Below are positions 24,832-34,424 of a DNA stretch of 64,000 nucleotides, one piece after another (position 1 is the stretch's first letter; every line of letters starts with the position of its first letter). Origin of the DNA: Eutreptiella sp. 'Long Island Sound 2002'. Lineage: Eukaryota > Euglenozoa > Euglenophyceae > Eutreptiales > Eutreptiaceae. The translations under genes were made by a program, and so were the position numbers. Below the pieces are notes generated by a model that did no database searches, was not told the origin of the DNA, and saw nothing but the letters and a program-made list of their open reading frames with translations. The stretch is taken from the NCBI GenBank assembly GCA_964036045.1, contig OZ038380.1, positions 11,699,713 to 11,763,712 on the forward strand. The letters are read 5' to 3'.

Positions 24832-25478
24832 CTGCAGGAAAAAATGCCGCCCGGGGCCTGCAAAACAAAATACTGCCTGGGGGCCTGCGGGACAAACTAC
24901 CCTTGTGCCTCCCATTACACAGCCTTGATAACTCTCGATTCCATTGAGTCAGTGCTACAGTTTGACCTGTGCCCCTGGTCCCTCATGCGTCTAAGGTGGG
25001 TTGTGGACTTCTGGGAGGGCGCAGGCAGAATCTTCAAACGAGCAGATGACCCCAAAAAACGGTACATACAAAGTGGTACGGGCATTCATGAGCAACAGGG
25101 TTGAGGGACGGCAATGCATTTCGTCAGGGAGCTGCAGGGCTGTGCTTGAGCAATGCCATACATGTTCCGCGTTCATTCAGGACCACCTCCTGCTTTGGAT
25201 GCGAGTGACTGACTGCGGTTGCAACCAACAGCAACTGAATGCCGAGCAAAGGCAGCCGGTTCGGGTGTAATTGGCTGGATAGGCAAAATGGGGTAGGACA
25301 TGGCTCTAGCATTAGGATGGGGCTTAAGCCTCGAGTCATGGACACATCGAACGAACGGTAGCAACTCGACAGGAGCAGCGCAAAATCCTTGATGTGCTCT
25401 CAGTGTGCAACGCTTCCCCCCTTGCCCAAAGGTGCAAATAAGTGTGCTGCGCCACATGAAGGTGCCGCAGTCATTATT

Positions 25479-27301
25479 CTATGACAGATCCCCGCAATCT
25501 TTGCACTCTACTGTTTCAAGTTGCTTCAATTTCGGTCGGAGTACCCCCAAAGGGAGTGTTTGCCCTGCGCGCGTCCTGCACGCCACTTTTATGATGACTT
25601 TCCCAAATTGAGTCCCTGAGTTTACCATTACTGCATGAAGCCCCCAAGGAGACCAACAGCTGCCTCTTGCCTACCAAATGAAGCAACAAACCATCCTTGC
25701 ACAACATTGAACAGACTACCACACACTGCTTTATCCTCCAGACGGATGGGATTGTAGTCTCGGACCGGTAGCCGTGTGGGCATTTTGGCGAGCAAGGCCA
25801 CCTCCCCATTGCGCCACATTTGCTCCTGTGGCCTGTGCACTGTGGGCCTCGGACTCTTGACAGTGACTGGGGATCTACTCCATGATGACTCATTTGTGTT
25901 GCGTGTAATCACACACCTTGTAGCGGACGCCGGAATAAGAGCACTCCCGCGTGGGTCGCTCGTCAGCACATTTGGTCATGGCCATGTTGTCGCTGTACTG
26001 CTCATCACCGTTGGATGCTATCGCCGTCCCGATGGCCGTGCTGTACTTTTCGGCTCTGTATGACTGCTGCGGACGCACGACCCGGGCTAGAATGCACTGG
26101 GGTCCTTTTGTCACCGCAGCTCCTACGGCTTGCTACTGGGGGCCCGCGATTTCCACCGTTTGGAGGCTGCCGTCGGAACACAAGGACGTGCCTTCAGGCT
26201 GCTTTTGATTGTACTAACCCCTTCAAATGCACCAAAGTGTAGACAAAACTTGGTACCCATAGGCCGCCGGGTTAGCGCCCTAGGACCCGCAGGGACAAAA
26301 TCGGACCTAGCTACCTAACCCCTGCCTTCTCAGGGGCCCAAAAATGGGTGGATTGGTTACATAACCCCTGCCTTCTTAGGGGTCTTAGGGGTAGGGATTG
26401 GAAATAGCCCAAAAAGTTGCCCCGCACATGCCTTACACGCGCCCTGTGCGCTAACGCTCCCTCCCAGTTCCCTTGTCAGTTGTGCTGCATGCACGCCGCG
26501 TCGTCGCGTGCTCCACCCTTGGCACCATCACAGGCATTGAAATCTCTTAAAAAATTGAGATTGTATGCGGCAGCCCCCCCCCCCCCCCCGTGCCCAACAA
26601 ACAACCGCATTTCACTGCCTCATGAAAAGTGGGGGCTTGGTCCTGTCTGACAGATGTGATTCTGACTCTGACCCCGACAGTGGACGGCAATCGACATGGG
26701 GAGGAGGTCTAGAGAAGGGTCGTGTTCGAATCCGGAGGGGCCACCCAACCCCAATTCTGGAGCGGGTGGCTCAGTCAGTGGTTAGCCACGTCAGATTTCG
26801 GAATGTTCGTACCTGCTTTGAACCCGCTACCTCCTAACTACCTTCCACTACTGGAGCACATACATACATTGGCAGGCGCAGGGATCCCACGTCGTTGTCC
26901 GTTGCCCCGCTCATAACTTGCCATCGGTTGGCCTCCAACCAACGCCGATTCGATCGGGTGCAGCACACCCCAAAGGAACGCACAGGGTACCTCGATAGAG
27001 GAGTGCACAGGGCAGTCCAATGCTCAGTGCATGGTCATCAACAACTGCCCTCAGTATGCAGCAGTCTTCAACAGGAAAAAAAAGCAGAGACCTCAACATG
27101 AACATGCAGTGCGACGGGATGAGTCCAGAGAGAAAAAGGTCGATCCTCCTCTTCCCGGGCTGATGTTTGGCTGCAATTGTCCAGTGTGGATGTGGTCGTC
27201 ACCCACGGTCAGGGATTCGTATGTGGCTGCGGGCGCACTTGGGGCATGTTGAAGGTCGTGCCCAAGATTGCGGATCAGGGTTCACGCCGTGCTCCTCAGA
27301 A
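25479..27301 (-). CDS. Five-exon gene segment, unrecognised Cys-containing protein, C-terminal end complete
   Basis: Five exons join with every intron phase agreeing: 27,301-27,207 (31 codons), 27,065-26,991 (24), 26,104-25,917 (62), 25,825-25,675 (50) and 25,615-25,479 (44, ending TAG). Introns are 141, 886, 91 and 59 bp, all GT...AG. Exon 2 has a long T-rich acceptor. The visible product is 214 residues. It carries paired cysteines in exon 1 (RPSTCPKCARSH), Cys-Cys at the start of exon 2, a Cys-containing segment MAMTKCADERPTRECSYSG in exon 3, and a C-terminal VECKDCGDLS. I do not recognise the family. The CxxC pairs could bind metal or form disulphides. Exon 1 begins with one base of a split codon, so more exons lie upstream, in or beyond the repeats at 27.3-31 kb. 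Alternative short frames exist at each exon, but only this chain keeps frame throughout. Confidence 0.6.
26313..26385. repeat. Short direct repeat with internal hairpin
   Basis: Two copies of TAACCCCTGCCTTCTCAGGG, the second with T for C, lie about 47 bp apart inside the 886-bp intron. Each can fold as CCCCTGCC...AGGGG. Confidence 0.7.
26722..26835 (+). repeat. tRNA-like (SINE-like) sequences
   Basis: GTGTTCGAATCCGG (26,722-26,735) matches the Pol III B box. It is followed by a D-arm-like TGGCTCAGTCAGTGGTTAGC (26,767-26,786) and a second, worse B box in CTTTGAACCCGC (26,816-26,827). GCGGGT at 26,762 can pair with ACCCGC near 26,822. I could not fold a complete functional tRNA, so this is more likely a tRNA-derived SINE or two fused remnants lying in an intron. 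Confidence 0.45.
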
Positions 27302-27411
27302 CTGTCTATGGCGGAATATCCAATTCAGTGTACCGACCATTTGATGCCCTCAGGACCCCCAACCCACATCAATAGTGAACACTGAGGAACAACCAACTTG
27401 GGTGCCTAGAA

Positions 27412-27450
27412 AATTCTATTGCCTTCGGCAAGGCACCTCGAAGAGGGGAG
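27412..27450 (+). repeat. Short dispersed hairpin element, copy 1 of 3
   Basis: ATTCTATTGCCTTCGGCAA is followed by GGCACCTCGAAGAG. TTGCC-TTC-GGCAA is a small hairpin. Two more copies lie at 28,064-28,100 (one change in the arm) and 28,681-28,718. The tail CCTCGAAGAG is partly inverted as CTCTTCGAGG just upstream of the third copy. Confidence 0.8.
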
Positions 27451-27469
27451 AGGGACGACCAGTTTTGAG

Positions 27470-27880
27470 CTGCCGAGGGTGTAAAACTGGATAAGCAGGT
27501 TGCGCCCCAGCCCCCCTGGGAGCCCCCCCCCCCAACACCCAAATAGGGTAAAAAACACATAAAGAGGGGCTAAAACATGCTTTACATAGGATATTTGATC
27601 ATTTTGGATGGTCAGAGTATCAAAAAAATCAGTTTCAGAAATTTCCATTTTTGAGTTGGCCGAGGCTGAAAACTGCATGAGCAGGTTGTGCCCTAGCGGG
27701 ACCCACCCCCAGCACCCAGATAGGGTGAAAAACGCACAAAGAGGGTCTAAAACATGCTTTACATAGGATATTTCATCATTGTGAGTGGTCACAATATCAA
27801 AAACGATTTTGCAAAAATTTCCATTTTTGACCTGTAGAGGGTGGAAAACTGCATAGGCAGTTTGTGCACACACCTAACAC
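27470..27880. repeat. Divergent repeat of about 177-195 bp, first cluster
   Basis: Units share AAAACATGCTTTACATA, ATCAAAAAAAT, CTTCCATTTTTGAGCTG and AAACTGCATAAGCAGGTTGTG. The AACATG landmarks at 27,574 and 27,751 give 177 bp. A second cluster lies at 28,745-29,285 (landmarks 28,774, 28,966 and 29,161; periods 192 and 195). The conserved stretches across decayed units show an old tandem array split by later insertions. Confidence 0.85.
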
Positions 27881-27904
27881 CATTGGACCACCTACAAACA
27901 GCAA

Positions 27905-28045
27905 ATTTTGAAGCTTTTGGGAGGCCCATGGCTGGGGCTAGATGGGCGTAGTGGCCACTACATAGGTCCCCATGGGCGCTCAAGTACCCGTATTGTCACC
28001 AAATGACCACCCAAACCCATCCTAGGGGCAACAGAAGGGTCTCAA
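27905..28045 (+). repeat. Inverted repeat pair, left arm
   Basis: This arm, containing CTCAAGTACCCGTATTGTCA and CAAACCCATCCTAG, recurs as its reverse complement at 30,082-30,215 (TGACAATACGGGTACTTGAG and CTAGGATGGGTTTG). By eye the arms are about 80% identical over roughly 135 bp. They enclose about 2 kb that includes the second cluster of the 180-bp repeat and the tRNA-like pair. Confidence 0.85.
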
Positions 28046-28240
28046 AAAAGGTCAAAATGTGAAAAATTCTATTGCCTTCAGCAATGCACCTCGAAGAGAG
28101 GCTGACAGTCAGCCAAGCAGTCCCTTAGCCAGGCCAGCAGTCAGTCAGACAGAAACACACAGTTTGGGTTTTTTGTCAGTGGCGTCAGTGGCGTCAGTGG
28201 CCCCAAGCAGTGGGGAGACCTTTCGCCTCAGGGTAAGCAA

Positions 28241-28396
28241 TGGCCGAATGGTAATGCAGCCGACGGCAGACTTTTTGGTCGGCGGTTCAAACCCTGGTGG
28301 GGCAAATGTGGTGCCACCGACGCCGCCGGCAGTTGGCCGACCAGGATTCGAACCGCCAACCGAAAACTGTGCGTCGGCTGTGTTACCATTCGACCA
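28241..28396. repeat. Inverted pair of tRNA-derived (SINE-like) units
   Basis: On the plus strand TGGCCGAATGGTAATGC (28,241) and GGTTCAAACCC (28,284-28,294) resemble Pol III A and B boxes about 30 bp apart. On the minus strand a second unit has TGGTCGAATGGTAACAC and an exact B box GGTTCGAATCC (28,354-28,344). The units also share CAGCCGACG and a GTCGGCGGTTC or GTTGGCGGTTC block, and lie head to head. The T stem does not pair well in either, so I read them as SINE copies rather than working tRNA genes. Confidence 0.6.
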
Positions 28397-28519
28397 GCGG
28401 TGGTGTGAGAGCAATACGTCTCCCCACGGCTTGGAGCCCTCTGAGCGAACACTTTTGACCCCCCCACCACTCCCCCCCCCCTCAAAAAAGTGATATCCAG
28501 TTTTAGGGGATAGAGGCCT

Positions 28520-28680
28520 CAGAATCATTGGGGGATGGTCTTATTGGGCAAAATAATGATTTTACAAGGGGTTGGACATCCAATATCCTGCCTTGGGGTA
28601 TGCTACACGAATGACCCCAAAAAATGGGGGGTATATGACGCCTGTGCGTGCGCTTGATCTAACAACCTCTCTTCGAGGTG
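28520..28680 (+). repeat. Dispersed repeat C, copy 1 of 3
   Basis: The unit contains CATTGGGGGATG, AAAATAATGATTTTACAAGG, GACCCCAAAAAATGGGGGGT and CTTGATCTAACAACCTCTCT. Shorter or older copies lie at 29,750-29,880 and 30,375-30,540, the last with the same CCTCTCTTCGAGGTGATT end. All three have the same orientation. Confidence 0.85.
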
Positions 28681-28744
28681 ATTCTATTGCCTTCGGCAAA
28701 TCCACCTTGCAGAGAATCTACCCCAAGCAACACGCACTCAAAAC

Positions 28745-29285
28745 AGGGTAAAACCTGCATAAATACGGGCTAAAACATGCTTTACATACCTTGGATGGTC
28801 AATTTGGGTGATCACAAGATAAAAAAATTAAGTTTCGAAAACTTCAATTTTTGAGATGTATAGGCTAGAAAACTGCACAAGCAGATTGTGTACCAATCCC
28901 GTTTGACCCCCCCCCCCCCCGCACCCAATCGCAAATAGAGTGAAAAACACATGAATACGGGATGAAACATGCTTTGCATAGCTTGGATGGTCATTTTAGG
29001 TGATCACAGCATCAAAAAAATGAGTTTTGAAAACTTCCATTTTTGAGCTGCCCAGGGTGGAAAACTGCATAAGCAGGTTGTGTACCAATCCCTTGGGAGA
29101 CACCCCCCCCGCGCGCACCCAATACCCAAATAGAGTGAAAAACACATAAATACGGCCTAAAACATGCTTTACACACTTGGCTGGTCATATTGTGCGATCA
29201 CAATATCAAAACAATAAATTTCGAAAACTTCGATTTTTGAGCTCTCCAAGGTGAAAAGCTGCATAAGCAGATTGTGCACCAGCCC
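28745..29285. repeat. Divergent repeat of about 192 bp, second cluster
   Basis: Three further units of the family described at 27,470-27,880 occur here. Each again carries the block AAAACTGCATAAGCAG and the AAACATGCTTTACA landmark. Confidence 0.85.
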
Positions 29286-29749
29286 ATTTACTCATGTAAG
29301 CCATTATTGGTGGAAACAGTCATTTCGCGTCTTTGGCACCGGTTGTGACCGGCCCCAAGCAAGGCTACGGACTGCAAAAAATGATCTTTAAAATCCTAGT
29401 AGGCATATACTGTCACAACATCCCCACTCACACCCCTCAGAGTGGGTAGCAGGGCGTCATGAAGGGCGTCACGAAGGTCGCCAAAACCGCCAACATACCA
29501 AAAATGGCGAAAAAGTGCATAAACGGCAACAGCGTTCGTCCCACTCCGCCCCATACAAACCCCATGGAGTTGGGACCCCGAAACACTTTTTCAGCTCAAA
29601 ATCGAAAAAAAACAAAAAGATTCATGATTTTCGACCCAAAAAAAGGGGGGGGTCATTTTTTTGCCCCCACCCCCACCCACCCCCACCCCCCCCTCCCTCA
29701 AAACCTCCAAAAAGTGGGTTTCAAGTGGCGGGGGTCTGGGGGGCTCCGA

Positions 29750-29880
29750 ACCAAAAACTCAATGGGGGATGCGTTTATAGGACAAAATAATGATTTTACA
29801 AGGGGTTAAACTAACAATTCAACCCCTTGGGGTAGGGTACACGAATAGCCCCAAAAAGGCCCAAAATGGGGGGGGGGGTG
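29750..29880 (+). repeat. Dispersed repeat C, copy 2 of 3
   Basis: It carries the AATGGGGGATG and AAAATAATGATTTTACAAGG blocks of copy 1, then CTTGGGGTAGGGTACACGAA. The terminal CCTCTCTTCGAGG part is missing. Confidence 0.8.
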
Positions 29881-30081
29881 TATCTGGACCTGGGTCCTGA
29901 AGAACTTTTTTCTTGTATATGGATCCCCTAACCCATGGCAGGGGTCCCGGGTCCCAACTCCAGGTCCCCCCGGTCGACCCCCCCCATATGGCCCCTTGCC
30001 GGTGAGGACTTGGCCGTTTTCACGCTGGATAGGCTGTTTAGTGGCACCTGAAAGTTGTTTGAAATTCAATTTTTCATGAAA

Positions 30082-30215
30082 CCCTTCTGTTGCCGCTAGG
30101 ATGGGTTTGGGTGATCATTTGGTGACAATACGGGTACTTGAGCACCCATGGGGACCCACGTAATGGCCACTAGGCCTATCTATGTATCCCGTGCTATGGG
30201 CCCTCTGAAAGCCCC
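30082..30215 (-). repeat. Inverted repeat pair, right arm
   Basis: This is the reverse complement of 27,905-28,045. See the left arm for the shared blocks. Confidence 0.85.
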
Positions 30216-30374
30216 ACAATTGCTGCTACGCCGCCTGTTTGGTGACACTTGAAAATCACCTTGCAAAGGTTGTTAGATCAAAGCCAGGCAGGCGTATATA
30301 GGCAATACGCAAAGAAGTTTTGACCCCCCCCCAAAAAAAGGGGTACCCAGGTGCGGGGGGTACGGGGGTCAAAA

Positions 30375-30540
30375 TCCAAAAAATCATTGGGGGATCATTT
30401 TTGGTCCTAAAATGATGATTTTAGAAGAGGTTAGGCGTCAGAAACCATACATTGGGATATGCTAACGACCCCAAAAAATGGGGGGTATACGGCGCTCGTG
30501 CTTGCGCTTGATCGAACAACCTCTCTTCGAGGTGATTTTT
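30375..30540 (+). repeat. Dispersed repeat C, copy 3 of 3
   Basis: It carries GACCCCAAAAAATGGGGGGT and CTTGATCGAACAACCTCTCT, closely matching copy 1 over its right half. Confidence 0.85.
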
Positions 30541-31094
30541 GTGGCCTCTGTGGACCAGCACAGAGAGTTGCTCAGCCCATTTCCCCCAATATCCCCCCCA
30601 TTGGTGGTGAATGGGAAAGGGGGATGGTACGCTGGGAATGGTGCCTTTCAAACTGCTCCGAATGAAGCGGGGTATTCAAAAATGCCCCCCCCCCCCCGAC
30701 CGACAATTTTGAGCGCCCCCCTCTGGACCCCCCTTTCCACGCTGCGGGCGTTGGGGTCCGGGGCGGGGTTGCCCCCCTCACCCACTCGCCGTGCTCGGAC
30801 CGCAGCACTGATCCAATGGAGCTAAGAGCTATGAGGGCCCTGAGAAGCCCGGCACCATTGAAGCTCAGTGGCAGGTCCACACCGCACCTATCGATACCCA
30901 GACACTTCCAGCTATTGTTCATCAGCAAGTTCCACAACACAGTCGAGGTTTTGCCAGGCGGCTGTCCCGGTGGCGGTCCTGAAGGTGGGGGGGGAAGGGG
31001 GGTTGGCACAAGGCCTCGGTGGGGCGGGGGGGGGGAGGGTCCAACCCCACACATAAGCCCCCCACCCCGGGACGCCCAATCCAAGTAGGGTACA

Positions 31095-33079
31095 TCACTC
31101 GGACAACTGGAAACCAAAATTATCAAAGTTCTGGGACAGCACCCGGAGCCGGAAATGCACTGTGCCCGACGTCGCCGTCTGCAATCCGTGGCGGCTGTCA
31201 GGCTTCCAGACCAGGCTCTCGTCCCGCAGTTGCACACTGCCGCCCAGCAACCAGTTCCGCAGCTGCTGCCCCAGCGTCGGCTGCGGCACCCACGTGTGGA
31301 CATCCACGTTGCTGTCGAACGGAGACTCAGCAGGTGACGTGGGGATGAAGGCCATGCCGTACCCACAGAAGGTTTTGCGGCCATAGTTGTCTTGGTACCA
31401 GACATTGACCACTATCTTGGGCCAGCCTGATGCATGCAGGAGGGAACGGACGGGGGGGGGGGGGACTGACGGAGGTAGGCAGGTCAGGAAAACACATTGA
31501 AGAAACCGAGCAGGACTACAGCAAAACGTTTCATGGTCAGGTTGAGGTTACCTCAGGTAGCTCAAGGATAGGGTAGGCCCAAAGTCAGTAGGCCCGACCC
31601 TCCATCCCCAACACGCTTTGCCATTCTGGTCCTGCTGGGCCGTTCGGGGCCTCCCGACATGCCCTACGGTTCGGAAGAACATGGTGCGTGAGTTCGTGGC
31701 ACGTGTGGACTTTGTCTATACGCCACATCAGGTTCCGCCTTGCCGTCCTTGGGGCACCCAAAGGTATACCCCTTGGGAAGGAATCTTTCTCCGTAGAGGA
31801 GAAGTCCCCAATAGGGGCCTCATGTACCGATTGGTATACATCCACCAGCGAGGGCTGGCATATGACATGCACCTCTTTGTCTCTGGCAGAGAGACCATCC
31901 AGGTGCTCAAAGGGGGGGGAGCGGGGCTGCATCCCAACCCTGTCAATCAAGGAGTGGCCGCAAGCAGGCTACAAAGCGCTCCACACATGCATGGGAGGCA
32001 CAATCAAGGGGTGGGTGGGGAGGTGAGTGGTGGGAGGGTGGCAGAGACAGCGGTGTACCGGATGTTGTGTCGTGGTTGGCCTGCAACCCTGGACCAGATC
32101 ATTTGCCTTGAGTTGGGTGTGTCAGAGTGTCTGTGACCCCACAAGCCGGTTGGGGATGCTGCCAGGGACAAAGGGTAAGTTTACAACGAAGACCGGAGAT
32201 TGTCCAGGCAAACTCACCTCACCCCACCTTCTGTCCGTTGCCTGACGTTAGAAGAGCCATCTGCCATGATCCAGCAAGCAAGACCCTGGAGGTAACAGCT
32301 GCGCGGTGTGCACACAGTGCGCTCAGCAAGGATGCAACCCCCCCGCACTTGCGACATGGTAAAAGCACTGTAAAGGACTGACACAACACCTCCTGTTGTT
32401 CTGACAAGGCCGTTGTTTGCACGCACCGTGAGAAGACACAAGCAGCAGACCAATGCATTATCGAGGCCTAGACAGCCATGTCTATGGAGGTGCATCAAAG
32501 TCACCTACTGAAGGGAGGGGCCAAAAGTGGCAGCACAGTGATCAGCATTGCTGAAACACCATCCCCAGCCCCACATCACAGAAAAAATATTTGGTCTTCA
32601 CAGACCACCAGAAAAGGGAACCTCTAAATTTCACAGTTCCAAAAATTGCGCAAACAATCTGACATGGGCGTCATTCTTGCAAACGGGAGGGGGGGGGGGT
32701 GTACCAGTGTGCCGTTGTGGAATTCAACATCCCAAAGTTCGCACCCGAAGTCGCAAAGTTGATACACCAAGCGGCGCCTGGGAACAGAGCTGTCGCCCTC
32801 AGCCAACGCTGTGCAATCCCTCTGGCACCACGCTCACCGCGCAGCCATTCCTGGAACCGCCGGCACTGTACCTTGAATGCTCCGTGCCTGGTAGTGGACG
32901 TCAATGGGATGGGCCCAGACCCCATCGTCCGGGTCCATCAAGACGTGGGTTTGCCCCTTTGTGTGGCCCTCCACATGGGCCCACTGCGCACCGGTGATGA
33001 CTTCCCACGTGCACAGAAGATTCGGCCGGTCGAAGCCATCGGCCCCAACCAGCTGGCCGATCACGTACACGTCTGCCAT
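31095..33079 (-). CDS. B9D2: B9 domain-containing protein 2 (ciliary transition-zone MKS complex)
   Basis: B9D2 is a B9/C2-like protein that acts with B9D1 and MKS1 in the Meckel-syndrome (tectonic-like) complex at the ciliary transition zone. Exon 1 is 33,079-32,872, beginning MADVYVIGQLVGADGF and carrying CTWEV, KGQTHV and WAHPIDVHY. The donor is CAAG|GTACAG. Exon 2 is 31,426-31,095 after TGCATCAG, continuing GWPKIVVNVWYQDNYGRK, the B9 core CGYGMAFIPTSP, LLGGSVQL, and the closing TSGTVHFRLRV and NFDNFGF. The one intron is phase 1 and 1,445 bp. The product is 179 residues against 175 in human, with the order of conserved blocks intact, so it looks complete and functional. The stop could be bypassed if GA|GTGATG at 31,099/31,098 is a donor to a frame-compatible 21-codon exon at 30,978-30,912. 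I prefer the simple stop. Confidence 0.93.
31427..32519. other. Interior of the B9D2 intron
   Basis: The intron contains a poly-G tract (31,451-31,463) and otherwise unique sequence. Open frames exist on both strands near 31,585-32,136 but have no splice or family support. I see no nested gene. Confidence 0.5.
32520..32665 (+). repeat. Direct repeat pair flanking B9D2 exon 1, left copy
   Basis: It contains AAAAGTGGCAG, AACACCATCCCCAGCCCCA, TCTTCACAGACCACCAGA and a TTCCA...TGCG end. The related copy at 33,673-33,815 has the same blocks in the same orientation, about 1,154 bp away. By eye identity is about 80%. The pair brackets B9D2 exon 1. Confidence 0.85.
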
Positions 33080-34424
33080 GTCCGCCGGAGGCTGCACATT
33101 GGCTGCAGAAAGGAGAGGGTGCGCATGGGTCACGAGACTTGCACGAGAGGCGGGGTGCTCAGCACAGGCTGTAGGCCAGGCGTGTCCGGAGTGCAAAAAG
33201 AATAGGGTAATTTCTCTCATTGCTTTACCCATGGCACCAGGATTGCAGCACTAAGAGACGGTCGACCAACAGTAACTGCCAATAGTGGGTGATGAACCAC
33301 CGGCCTTTGGCCGTCAACCGCAGACAGTTGGCAGACCAACCGTCACCTTGGGGGGCGGTCCTGTGATGCTGCCCGTCCCGGAAAAAACGGGGGTCTCGTT
33401 GTTGAAGGACACCCTGCTGCAGGCCATTCCCACACAGAAAAAGCTCATTTGTGTCAAAATCTCTCCTGTCCATTGGCCTGTCCACACCTTTGCCAAAGGT
33501 ATGCACAGATCGAGACGGCTGAGCTGATTCAGGCAACGGCATGAGCCACGTACTCCCCTGGCTCATCTGGGGTGTTGTCTTGCACAGTGACTTACCCCCA
33601 CCTCCTGCGAAAACATGCACCCAGAATGACGGAAACAAAGCTGCCTGTTTAACGGCATCCTGGGAACATACAGGCAAAAAGTGGCAGGACAGTATTCAGC
33701 ATCCCTAAAATACCATCCCCAGCCCCAAATCACAAAAAAAACTTGATCTTCACGGAGCACCAGAGAATGGAACCGCCAAAATTCCATGGTTCCAGAGACT
33801 GCGGAAACAGCACCTCACCTTGTCCTGACAGGGGGGTTTTTTCTCACAAGAAGGGAGCGCCTCAAAACGATAGGTGTGGGCCCACTACTGTGCACCAGCC
33901 ATGCCTGCCTTCGCATGGCCTTCACTGCAATCTCAGTCCGAACCATGTTTGCGTTCTGTTCGCTTCAACTTCGGCCTAAGCAATGTTTGTGTCCCTTACC
34001 TCCCTGAATGGGGCAAAGGAATTGCACTGCTGGGCCTTCAGTTGAAGTGCACACTAGTTATGGCCAGCCAGTGGCCTGGTCTGAGGTGGGGTTGTGGCGT
34101 ACATCTTGAGCCACACATAAGTTCGCCCCGTCATTGGGGGCACACTTGCTTTGTGCTGGCCCCACTCGGCCATGCACCCTTTCCTTCAGGTGGCTACACC
34201 ACATGGTTGGGGTTGGGTGGGTTATGGGTGGTTAGGGGCCGAGCTGCCCCCTGCCACCGTCAATGGCTGCTTTTACAGGCCTTTGGTCTGAAAACCTCCA
34301 GTGGGTGCTGGAAGTTATAGTTAGAACCACGACCATACAACAGGGATGGGTGGGTGGGTGGGGGAGGGGGGGGGGAGCAGGTGGGGTCTGTGTGTTACGG
34401 CTCAGGAGTGCAATATTGGGGGTT
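33080..34424. other. Upstream flank of B9D2
   Basis: This holds the putative promoter side of B9D2 and the right copy of the direct repeat (33,673-33,815). No TATA-like element is obvious near 33,080-33,150. A minus frame of 150 codons (33,677-33,225) overlaps it but lacks protein-like conservation I can recognise. Confidence 0.4.
33673..33815 (+). repeat. Direct repeat pair flanking B9D2 exon 1, right copy
   Basis: It shares AAAAGTGGCAG, ATACCATCCCCAGCCCCA and TCTTCACGGAGCACCAGA with 32,520-32,665. Confidence 0.85.

Larger units (their letters stand above)
27302..31094. other. Repeat-dominated stretch without a called gene
   Basis: The interval is nearly filled by the repeat families listed separately: units of about 180-195 bp, an inverted repeat pair, tRNA-like pairs and a three-copy dispersed repeat. 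An acceptor with a long C/T tract at 30,979-30,992 (minus) leads a 21-codon frame ending TAG at 30,912. It could be an alternative last exon of B9D2. Confidence 0.5.

Noticed and set aside
28241-28396. Functional tRNA genes
   Set aside because: A- and B-box motifs are present, but acceptor and T stems do not pair properly.
30572-31405. 277-codon minus frame over B9D2 exon 2
   Set aside because: It is an out-of-frame shadow of the B9D2 exon extended through proline/glycine low complexity.
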